NCBI GenBank assembly: GCA_028748945.1
Contig: JAQTOL010000053.1
Coordinates: 1-11,731, forward strand
Direction of reading: 5' to 3'
Length of the DNA stretch: 11,731 bases
Source of the DNA: Paludibacter sp.
GTDB lineage: Bacteria; Bacteroidota; Bacteroidia; Bacteroidales; Paludibacteraceae
The notes under the pieces were generated by a model, which was given only the letters and a program-made list of their open reading frames with translations, did no database searches and had not been told where the DNA came from. Shown here piece after piece: positions 1 to 5,175 of this stretch (positions are counted from its first letter, which is position 1; each line of letters opens with the position of its first letter). The position numbers and the translations under genes were made by a program.

Positions 1-60
1 CCCGTTCAACTCTGTTTTATTCACCATTTTCGTCCGTGCATTAAATAAATTTTGTTTTTA

Positions 61-91
61 TTTGGGATATTGTGACTTTTAGTTAACTTTG
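61..91 (+). promoter_or_regulatory. Bacteroidota-type promoter just upstream of cassette 1
   Basis: TTTG at 61-64, a 19-nt spacer, then TAACTTTG at 84-91, which matches the Bacteroidota consensus (-33 TTTG, -7 TAnnTTTG). Transcription would start near 97-99, about 25 nt before the first cassette boundary at 124 and about 115 nt before the start codon of the first larger gene. Its position recalls the Pc promoter of integrons, which drives the first cassettes. I saw no equally good promoter in front of the cassette 2 or cassette 3 genes. Assignment rests on sequence match only. Confidence 0.55.
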
Positions 92-123
92 TCTCACGAA
101 AACGATGAATAAAACACTAAGAT

Positions 124-132
124 GTTATGGCC
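124..132 (+). other. Left boundary of cassette 1 (R'-type box; possible attI-like junction)
   Basis: GTTATGGCC here is the exact reverse complement of GGCCATAAC at 830-838, at the far end of the same cassette. Unlike the two later junctions it is not preceded by the conserved GGTCGTT context, and the 123 bases before it show none of the attC-like blocks. The junction could therefore be the primary attachment site (attI-like) rather than an attC. An ATG inside the box (127-129) opens a 15-codon, very basic ORF ending at 174. I regard that as a possible leader and do not call it a gene. Confidence 0.5.
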
Positions 133-214
133 AAGTGTAGAAAAAAAGAAAGACAGACGAAAACTATAAAATAAGTGACTATTATTTGAGACTTTCAATT
201 GAAAAACGACAGAA

Positions 215-754
215 ATGAAACTAAAAATAAACATAGAAAAATCAATAGAAAAAGAAAAACTTTGTCCAAAGTACAGCTACTATTTAGATTATTTCATGTA
301 TGGATTCTTCACTTTAGCCTTTTTTATCATTATAATTGGACTTCTAAGTGAATCAAATTTTCACGTAAGTTTGACTATGACAATTGGAATCTTGATTTAT
401 ATAGTTCTATCAACATTTACATTTTACATTCTTGGTAAAATGACTAAACTAACGGTGCTTAATATCAAAGACAAGACTAAAGCGAGACAATTTATTCATG
501 ACTTAACTATAACTGAAAGTGATTGGAAAATATGGAAAGAAGAAGCTGATATAATAATCTTTCAAACAAATCCTGGTTTCAGTAACGAAAGACAAGTAAC
601 TTTTATAATTAGAAATGGAAATCTATTTATTAACGTCATGAGCTTTGGACGAGACATGATGTCACCGATATATTACTTATCTGACAAAGATATTTTGAAG
701 ACCATTATTGACAAATTGAAAGAAAACAAAATAGTTCAATACGACTTTTCTTGA
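215..754 (+). CDS. Hypothetical two-helix membrane protein (cassette 1)
   Basis: I do not recognise this 179-residue protein. A charged N-terminus (about residues 1-20) is followed by two hydrophobic segments at about 26-45 and 51-73, then a soluble, charged region of about 105 residues containing EADIIIF and an RQVTFIIRNGNLF stretch that looks like beta strands. The layout (two N-terminal helices plus a small C-terminal domain) resembles YcxB-like membrane proteins, but no motif fixes that assignment. The coding sequence is very AT-rich. The start follows an AT-rich leader with no Shine-Dalgarno sequence, as usual in Bacteroidota. It is the only larger gene in cassette 1, lies 83 bp inside the left boundary and ends 75 bp before the attC-like site. 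It is probably transcribed from the promoter at 61-91. Function unknown. Confidence 0.8.
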   Translation: MKLKINIEKSIEKEKLCPKYSYYLDYFMYGFFTLAFFIIIIGLLSESNFHVSLTMTIGILIYIVLSTFTFYILGKMTKLTVLNIKDKTKARQFIHDLTITESDWKIWKEEADIIIFQTNPGFSNERQVTFIIRNGNLFINVMSFGRDMMSPIYYLSDKDILKTIIDKLKENKIVQYDFS

Positions 755-829
755 ACTTGAATTGCCGACATATCGTGGAGAAACATAGACTAAAAAACTT
801 CTGCAAAGAAACGAAAAACGAAACACCTA

Positions 830-966
830 GGCCATAACACACGCCTATGTTCATTGGCTGGCTGACGTGCAATTTGGAGGTTTTGCTCCCGCATTCACTT
901 TGTCGTTCCACGACAGCGAATGCTCCCGCAAACCGCCAAATGCCCATAGTCTCGGTCGTTATGTGT
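830..966 (+). repeat. attC-like recombination site 1 (end of cassette 1 / start of cassette 2)
   Basis: An imperfect hairpin with attC architecture. The outer R'' box GGCCATAAC (830-838) pairs through CATAAC with R' GTTATGTGT (958-966). After short unpaired spacers, the L boxes CTATG (845-849) and CATAG (945-949) pair. The long stem follows: 870-886 against 928-942 (CATTTGG..GGTTTGC type), GCATTC (891-896) against GAATGC (918-923), and TGTCGT (901-906) against ACGACA (910-915), with a 3-nt TCC tip. Symmetric TCCC/TCCC bulges flank the inner stem. At 137 nt it is in the long range for attC. R' departs from the canonical GTTRRRY because the second variable base is T. Confidence 0.75.
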
Positions 967-1092
967 AAGCGTAAAAAAATAAAGACAGATTCTAAAGTTG
1001 GAACAGATTCGTATCAGTGGCAAGACATAAAAACATATTTAACAGGACACAAACCTGTGCCAAAGTGGGAGAGAAAACACTATCAAGATTGA
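961..1092 (+). CDS. Possible 43-residue basic small protein at the start of cassette 2
   Basis: This short ORF starts at the ATG lying inside the R' box GTTATGTGT and ends 27 bp before the secreted-protein gene. The peptide starts MCKRKKIK, is rich in Lys and Arg, has no membrane segment and matches no family I know. It may be a real small protein, a translated leader that couples ribosomes to the next gene (comparable with the short ORFs overlapping attI1 in class 1 integrons), or chance. The reading frame is also open upstream through the attC-like site, which weakens the case. Confidence 0.25.
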   Translation: MCKRKKIKTDSKVGTDSYQWQDIKTYLTGHKPVPKWERKHYQD

Positions 1093-1119
1093 AATTCAGA
1101 TTAATAAATAACCAAGAAT

Positions 1120-2289
1120 ATGAAACAGATAATTATATTATTATTGATCATATCATGTAAGGTTTTAGTCGCACAATCACCCGTAACAATACCTTATCCT
1201 GAAATGCAATTTTACAGTGTACCAGTTAGCAAAGAAATAGTTGATAATAAACTTGATTCAATTTGTGAATACTGGTATAGTTCCTGGTTTAATACTATAG
1301 GCTATTCGTGGCGCAAAGTATTTAAATATGAGTTTCAGTATAATGAGACAGGATTATTGACTAAATCAATTAAATGGAATTGGCGATACGATGAAAATTA
1401 TTGGAAAGGTGAATCCATGTTTGAATATAATTACCTAAACAATAAGTTAACAAAAAGTATTGAGTATTTATGGTGGAATGATAGCACAAATTGGGTAAAA
1501 AGGTATGTAAATGAATATGAATATAATCAAAATACTATAACAGAAATAAAATACTATAACTATATCAAGACAAGTGAGTTGCAAAAAACAAGTAAAAGAA
1601 TATCTTACTACAATGAAAATTGGAAAATAAAGGAAGAAACAAATTATGACTGGATTGCTTTCGATGGGTCATTCTCTCCTTTAAGTAAATTGACTTATGC
1701 GTATGATACTAAAAACAGGTTGACTGAATTCATTGATTATTCTCATATTGGAATCTGGGTTTACGACTTTAAACATACTTATGTTTTTAATGACGACTCA
1801 TGTACTATGGAGCATGTTGAACTTGACTGGCAGAATTATAATTGGGTTGAATACTGGAGGTCCACACAGAAATATACTTATAAAAATAATCAACCGGAAC
1901 GAATAGTTGAATATGATCCTAATTTACACATAATATATTGGTATGATTTCAAGTATGTAGATGACAAGCTGTTTGAAAGAGGAAACTCTAATGAAAAAAT
2001 TAATTGCTATTATTCTGATAAATTGGCAAATACGAATCAAATACAAGTGGATAAAAGCCAGAATGTTATTTACCCCAACCCTGCAACGAATGAAATCCAC
2101 TTTCAGCAAGTCGGTGTTAAAAGAATTGATTTGTACTCTGTAAATGCTGTTTTAGTTTATTCAAAAGATTGTAATAGCCTTGCTGAAAATCAGATTATAA
2201 ATATCTCTGATATTGACAAAGGTTTATATATTTTACAAATTGTAAAAGAAAATGGACAGATTACGAATCAGAAATTAGTAAAAAAATAA
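1120..2289 (+). CDS. T9SS-sorted secreted repeat protein (cassette 2)
   Basis: A 389-residue protein. Residues 1-18 form a signal peptide (MK, a run of Ile/Leu, then VLVA before Gln19). IISC at 10-13 resembles a lipobox, so lipidation cannot be fully excluded. Residues about 68-290 hold seven or eight degenerate repeats of the type (F/Y)xYxYxxxxLTxxIxYxW (for example near 68, 101, 131, 159, 190, 219 and 250). They are rich in Tyr and Trp, beta-strand-like, and recall YD-type repeats. Residues about 313-389 are a type A T9SS C-terminal domain: YPNPA at 318-322, a central DLYSVNAVLVY strand, GLYILQI near 368-374, and a Lys-rich end LVKK. The protein is probably exported by Sec, then moved across the outer membrane by T9SS and released or attached to the surface. 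Its target is unknown. No Shine-Dalgarno sequence is evident. The stop codon is 56 bp before the next attC-like site. Confidence 0.85.
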   Translation: MKQIIILLLIISCKVLVAQSPVTIPYPEMQFYSVPVSKEIVDNKLDSICEYWYSSWFNTIGYSWRKVFKYEFQYNETGLLTKSIKWNWRYDENYWKGESMFEYNYLNNKLTKSIEYLWWNDSTNWVKRYVNEYEYNQNTITEIKYYNYIKTSELQKTSKRISYYNENWKIKEETNYDWIAFDGSFSPLSKLTYAYDTKNRLTEFIDYSHIGIWVYDFKHTYVFNDDSCTMEHVELDWQNYNWVEYWRSTQKYTYKNNQPERIVEYDPNLHIIYWYDFKYVDDKLFERGNSNEKINCYYSDKLANTNQIQVDKSQNVIYPNPATNEIHFQQVGVKRIDLYSVNAVLVYSKDCNSLAENQIINISDIDKGLYILQIVKENGQITNQKLVKK

Positions 2290-2385
2290 TGCTGATCTAT
2301 AGTAAAAGATTCGTGCATGGAAGAAAAAGTCGAATCAAACGCCTAACACATAACACACGCCTCGTATGTTTATTGGCTGGCTGAC

Positions 2386-2402
2386 CCCGATAGCTATCAC
2401 GG
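2386..2402. repeat. Degenerate copy of the GATAGCTATC palindrome
   Basis: CCCGATAGCTATCACGG is the palindrome seen intact at 2446-2463, with one extra A in the right arm. It sits where attC-like site 1 carries the outer stem arm GTGCAATTTGG, so it replaces that arm. Confidence 0.6.
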
Positions 2403-2445
2403 ATTGCTCCCGCATTAGCTTCGCTGATTTTCAATTCACTTTGTC

Positions 2446-2463
2446 TCCCGATAGCTATCGGGA
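2446..2463. repeat. Perfect 18-nt palindrome TCCCGATAGCTATCGGGA
   Basis: A perfect inverted repeat at the point that forms the hairpin tip of site 1 (between TTTGTC and CACGACAG). It looks like a small REP-like palindrome inserted at the tip, which would lengthen the hairpin without destroying its arms. A degenerate copy lies 60 nt upstream. Confidence 0.8.
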
Positions 2464-2480
2464 TCACGACAGCGAATGCT

Positions 2481-2503
2481 CCCCTGCCTGCTGCAGGCAG
2501 GGG
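2481..2503. repeat. 23-nt GC-rich hairpin (11-bp arms)
   Basis: Arms CCCCTGCCTGC and GCAGGCAGGGG flank a single T. The hairpin interrupts the attC-like site exactly after the shared GAATGCTCCC block. It is unusually GC-rich for this AT-rich region and unrelated to the GATAGCTATC palindrome. A U-tract does not follow, so it is not a typical terminator. Confidence 0.75.
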
Positions 2504-2574
2504 CAAATGGAACATTCCTTGTAACGGATAATGCCAAATGCCCAAAGCCTAGGTCGTTGTGGCTTTTAATTAAA

Positions 2575-2591
2575 TTTGCTCCCGCAAACGG
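2575..2591 (+). repeat. Relic of an attC-like stem inside cassette 3
   Basis: TTTGCTCCCGCAAACGG joins motifs that lie on the two arms of site 1. TTTGCTCCCGCA equals 882-893, and TGCTCCCGCAAAC equals 921-933. It forms a small TTTGC/GCAAA stem with a TCCC loop. It lies 12 nt after the R' box of site 2, outside the expected site, and may be a collapsed older attC-like hairpin. Just before it, TAAATTTG (2571-2578, overlapping) matches a Bacteroidota -7 box, but no -33 TTTG lies at the right distance. Confidence 0.4.
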
Positions 2592-2697
2592 TGAATTCAA
2601 ACACGAAGATGTCAGAGATCATTGTGTGACCATTAACCGTATAAGGAAAAACACCCAAATTGATAGTACAATAATTAACAGACTAACTAATTAGAAA

Positions 2698-3441
2698 ATG
2701 GAATTTAACCCAAACAACAATATAGTTAAACTTTGCCTTCAAGGTATGAACTTGGAAGAAGAAAGTAAACCTGAAGAAGCGAGTAGAATATTTCTTCAAG
2801 CCTGGAACAAAGCGACAGACGACTTTGAAAAATTTACTGCCGCTTACTATGTGGCCCGACATCAAATAAATGTTCCCGACAAATTAAAGTGGTTCGAAAC
2901 ATCTTTGCAGTTTGCATTAAAAATAAATAACGACAATGTGAAGGGGGCTTTTCCTTCTCTTTATTCGAACATCGCCAAATGCTATGAGGACTTAAGCGAT
3001 TCTGACAATGCAAAAAAGAATCATGAATTAGCAATCTCGTTTATGGATAAATTGTCTGATAACGGTCCCTTTTATCACGGAACAAAAGCTGATTTGCAGG
3101 TTGGCGATTTATTGACGGCTGGGAACAGGTCTAATTACAAAGCCGAAGTCATAATGAATCACATTTATTTCACAGCTTTGATAAATGGGGCGGGACTTGC
3201 TGCGGCATTAGCTAAAGGTGATGGACATGAACGTGTTTATATCGTTGAACCGACAGGGAGTTTTGAAAATGACCCGAACGTTACTGATAAAAAATTTCCC
3301 GGCAATCCGACACGTTCATATCGCACCCGTGCACCATTGAAAATCGTGGGCGAAATAACAGAATGGGGGAGACTAACACCTGAGGAACTCCAAAAATGGC
3401 GCGAAAAGTTGGCTAATGTCAAAGGAGATATTATTAATTAA
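2698..3441 (+). CDS. arr: NAD+-dependent rifamycin ADP-ribosyltransferase with N-terminal helical domain
   Basis: A 247-residue protein. The C-terminal part (about 122-247) is a clear Arr domain: GPFYHGTKADLQVGDLL, the NHIYFTAL motif, YIVEPTGSFENDPNVTDKK, then FPGNPTRSYRTRAPLKIVGE. Arr moves ADP-ribose from NAD+ to the C23 hydroxyl of rifamycins and so inactivates rifampicin. By motif alignment, His127, Tyr157 and Asp192 match the catalytic or binding residues reported for mycobacterial Arr (His19, Tyr49, Asp84). Classical Arr proteins are only about 140-150 residues. Here about 120 extra N-terminal residues are rich in Ala, Glu and Lys and look like TPR-type helices (EEASRIFLQAWNKA; PSLYSNIAKCYEDL). 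The gene starts at an ATG with an AT-rich leader and no Shine-Dalgarno sequence. It is the cargo of cassette 3, and no attC-like site is seen after it. Resistance is predicted from family knowledge and not shown here. Confidence 0.92.
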   Translation: MEFNPNNNIVKLCLQGMNLEEESKPEEASRIFLQAWNKATDDFEKFTAAYYVARHQINVPDKLKWFETSLQFALKINNDNVKGAFPSLYSNIAKCYEDLSDSDNAKKNHELAISFMDKLSDNGPFYHGTKADLQVGDLLTAGNRSNYKAEVIMNHIYFTALINGAGLAAALAKGDGHERVYIVEPTGSFENDPNVTDKKFPGNPTRSYRTRAPLKIVGEITEWGRLTPEELQKWREKLANVKGDIIN

Positions 3442-3507
3442 TTTCCTACCCATCCCCTTTTACAACAAGTAAATTGCTAATACAATTATAAAGGTCTCTA
3501 TTAAAAA

Positions 3508-3538
3508 CAGGCTGCTGTCCGTTTTGAACAACAGCCTG
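3508..3538 (-). terminator. Rho-independent terminator of the ABC exporter operon
   Basis: Outer arms CAGGCTG and CAGCCTG enclose an inner GTCC/GAAC pairing. On the minus strand the hairpin is followed by TTTTTAAT, so it ends transcription coming from the permease gene, which stops about 87 bp earlier. It also separates that operon from the convergent arr gene. A 27-of-31 identical hairpin occurs at 10881-10911. Confidence 0.7.
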
Positions 3539-3624
3539 CATAGGATTTATTTTGCTGAATGTCAGCCACAATTTGCATATTGGAATTTTGCTAACATGAA
3601 TAACTGTAATGCAATAACAATCTT

Positions 3625-4392
3625 TTACACCCGTTTTTTATACACTCTCATAGCAAAGAAATATGCCACAAGCATAATCCCGATGCACCACACAGCAGCG
3701 ATCCAAATATCATTTCCGACCGGCTGATCTGACAACAACGCACGCATGGCATTCACTATCGAGGTCACCGGTTGGTTTTCGGCAAAGGCCCGAACTGCCG
3801 ACGGCATCGTACCGGTAGGCACAAATGCCGAGCTGATAAACGGCAGGAAGATTATGGGATAGGAAAAGGCGCCGGCACCGTCCACCGATTTGGCTGAAAG
3901 TCCGGCAATCACTGCAATCCAGGTCAGGGCCAGTGTAAACAACGTAAGTATACCGGCTACCGCAAGGCATGACAACACCCCCGCCGACGAACGAAAGCCC
4001 ATTATGAGCGCCACGAGAATGATTATGACAACTGAAATGGCATTTGAGACCAGGGAGGTCAACACATGCCCCCACAGTACGGTGGAACGAGCAATTGGCA
4101 TAGAGTGAAACCGCTCTAATATACCCCGTTGCATATCCATAAACAGGCGGTAAGCCGTGTAAGCGATACCGCTTGCAATTGCAATCAGCAGGATGCCTGG
4201 CAGCAGATAATTTACATAGTTTGCCGTACCGGTTTGTATGGCACCACCAAACACATAGACGAACAGGAGCATCATCGCGATGGGTGTGATGGTCACCGTG
4301 ATGATGGTGTCCATACTGCGAAAAATATGACGCATGGAACGTCCAAGCATAACACTCAAATCCATGAAAAAATAGTTCTTTATCGTTTCCAT
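3625..4392 (-). CDS. DrrB-like ABC-2 type exporter permease
   Basis: A 255-residue integral membrane protein of the ABC-2 permease family, probably with six membrane segments. Hydrophobic stretches include TITPIAMMLLFVYVFGG near 35-51, a segment near 62-82, three in the 110-190 region, and the C-terminal IWIAAVWCIGIMLVAYFFAM, followed by a basic tail. The RGILERFHSMPIARSTVLWG loop is typical of the family. It should pair with the ATPase encoded just upstream to export a hydrophobic compound, possibly an antibiotic. The substrate cannot be read from the sequence. Its start codon directly follows the ATPase stop codon with no gap, and GGAGG (4401-4405) lies 8 nt before the ATG, so the two are translationally coupled. 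Confidence 0.9.
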   Translation of the reverse strand: METIKNYFFMDLSVMLGRSMRHIFRSMDTIITVTITPIAMMLLFVYVFGGAIQTGTANYVNYLLPGILLIAIASGIAYTAYRLFMDMQRGILERFHSMPIARSTVLWGHVLTSLVSNAISVVIIILVALIMGFRSSAGVLSCLAVAGILTLFTLALTWIAVIAGLSAKSVDGAGAFSYPIIFLPFISSAFVPTGTMPSAVRAFAENQPVTSIVNAMRALLSDQPVGNDIWIAAVWCIGIMLVAYFFAMRVYKKRV

Positions 4393-5163
4393 TTATTTTT
4401 CCTCCATTTTTTGGCCAATGATGGCGAGAAAAATCTCCTCCAATGTCGGCTGTTTTTCAATATATTCCACCTTTGCAGGCGGGAACAATTTTTTCAGTTC
4501 TGCGAGTGTACCGCTCACAATAATTTTACCTTCGTGAAGAATGGCAATTTGATCGGCAAGTTGCTCGGCTTCTTCCAAATACTGCGTGGTCAGGAATACT
4601 GTCGTGCCTCCGTCGGCAAGTTCTTTGACAATCTTCCAAACCTCAATACGTCCCTCGGGGTCAAGTCCGGTGGTCGGCTCGTCGAGAAAAATGAGCTGTG
4701 GTTTTCCTACAAGGCTCATGGCGATGTCGAGCCTGCGGCGCATGCCTCCCGAATAAGTGGAAACTCCACGATCAGCTGCTTCAGTCAAACTGAAGCGTTT
4801 AAGTAAATCATCCGCCACCTGACGCGGATGACTAAGGTGCCGCAGCCGGGCAATCATACTGAGATTTTCCCGCCCGGTCAGAATTTCGTCCACGGCGGCA
4901 AATTGTCCGGTCAGGCTGATCGACTGCCTTACATGGTCGGGTTCTGATACAAGGTCGAATCCGTTTACTATGGTAGTTCCGCTGTCTTGTTTCAATAGTG
5001 TGGTCAGGATTTTGACAATGGTTGTCTTACCGGCACCGTTGGAGCCGAGCAAAGCGAAGATACTGCCTTGTTCCACCTCGAAATCCACCCCTTTCAGAAC
5101 TTCAAGTTGCTTGTAGGACTTCTTCAGTCCTTTTACCCGGATTGCTTTGTTTTGCATATTCAT
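4393..5163 (-). CDS. DrrA-like ABC transporter ATP-binding protein
   Basis: A 256-residue ABC ATPase with every core motif: Walker A GSNGAGKT (40-47), Q-loop Gln87, signature YSGGM (137-141), Walker B LIFLDE (157-162) and D-loop GLD (166-168). The H-loop position carries Gln194 in LTTQYLEEAEQLAD, characteristic of the daunorubicin-type DrrA family. It powers the permease encoded immediately downstream. The gene starts 12 bp after the regulator-like gene. AGGAG (5166-5170) is only 2 nt from the first ATG but 8 nt from a second ATG at 5157-5155, so translation may begin at Met3 (5157). The motifs are unaffected by that choice. Confidence 0.95.
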   Translation of the reverse strand: MNMQNKAIRVKGLKKSYKQLEVLKGVDFEVEQGSIFALLGSNGAGKTTIVKILTTLLKQDSGTTIVNGFDLVSEPDHVRQSISLTGQFAAVDEILTGRENLSMIARLRHLSHPRQVADDLLKRFSLTEAADRGVSTYSGGMRRRLDIAMSLVGKPQLIFLDEPTTGLDPEGRIEVWKIVKELADGGTTVFLTTQYLEEAEQLADQIAILHEGKIIVSGTLAELKKLFPPAKVEYIEKQPTLEEIFLAIIGQKMEEK

Positions 5164-5175
5164 TTCTCCTTCAAT

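Larger units (their letters stand above)
2346..2563 (+). repeat. attC-like recombination site 2, enlarged by palindromes
   Basis: Homologous to the site at 830-966. Shared blocks are CATAACACACGCCT, ATTGGCTGGCTGAC (852-865; 2372-2385), TTGCTCCCGCATT (883-895; 2404-2416), ATTCACTTTGTC (893-904; 2434-2445), CACGACAGCGAATGCTCCC (909-927; 2465-2483), GCCAAATGCCCA (935-946; 2533-2544) and GGTCGTT (954-960; 2552-2558). R'' is ACACATAAC (2346-2354), the reverse complement of the opening box of its own cassette at 958-966. R' is GTTGTGGC (2556-2563). At 218 nt it is about 80 nt longer than site 1, mainly because three palindromic stretches (2386-2402, 2446-2463, 2481-2503) and extra flanking sequence interrupt or replace the stem. 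Confidence 0.72.
124..3441 (+). mobile_element. Integron-like gene-cassette array (three cassettes, no integrase in window)
   Basis: Three consecutive + strand cassettes, each opening with a GTT(A/G)TG box: GTTATGGCC at 124, GTTATGTGT at 958 and GTTGTGGC at 2556. The first two close with the exact 9-nt reverse complement of their own opening box (GGCCATAAC at 830-838, ACACATAAC at 2346-2354). This is the relation expected when circular cassettes are inserted by an integron integrase. The closing boxes begin homologous, hairpin-forming attC-like sites, and genes and sites share one orientation. Cargo is unrelated from cassette to cassette (membrane protein, T9SS-secreted protein, Arr), as usual in integrons, and arr genes are known integron cargo. 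The right end is unclear: no attC-like site follows arr, so 3441 is only the last coding base. No integrase is present, so this may be an integrase-less cluster or the distal part of an integron lying to the left. Confidence 0.72.

Noticed and set aside
2481..2503. GC-rich hairpin as a terminator for the secreted-protein gene
   Set aside because: It lies about 190 bp past the stop codon, inside the attC-like site, and no U-tract follows.
830..2563. CRISPR array or insertion sequence as an explanation for the repeats
   Set aside because: There are only two long, unequal hairpin sites separated by whole genes, with no regular spacers, no transposase and no terminal inverted repeats around a transposase gene.
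2476..2694. 72-codon + strand ORF before arr
   Set aside because: Its first third translates the attC-like site and inserted palindrome, there is no start signal or protein-like composition, and it ends just before the arr start. Taken as a chance ORF.
3564..3571. AGCCACAA, complementary to the opening of cassette 3 (TTGTGGCT), as a possible closing R'' box after arr
   Set aside because: The next base is T instead of the needed C, none of the conserved ACACGCC or GGCTGGCTGAC blocks follow, and the exporter operon's terminator lies between it and arr. An eight-base match in a short gap is suggestive but not enough.
4129..4806. 225-codon + strand ORF opposite the ABC genes
   Set aside because: It is antisense to the permease and the motif-rich ATPase, and its Cys/His-rich, low-complexity composition is that of a shadow frame.
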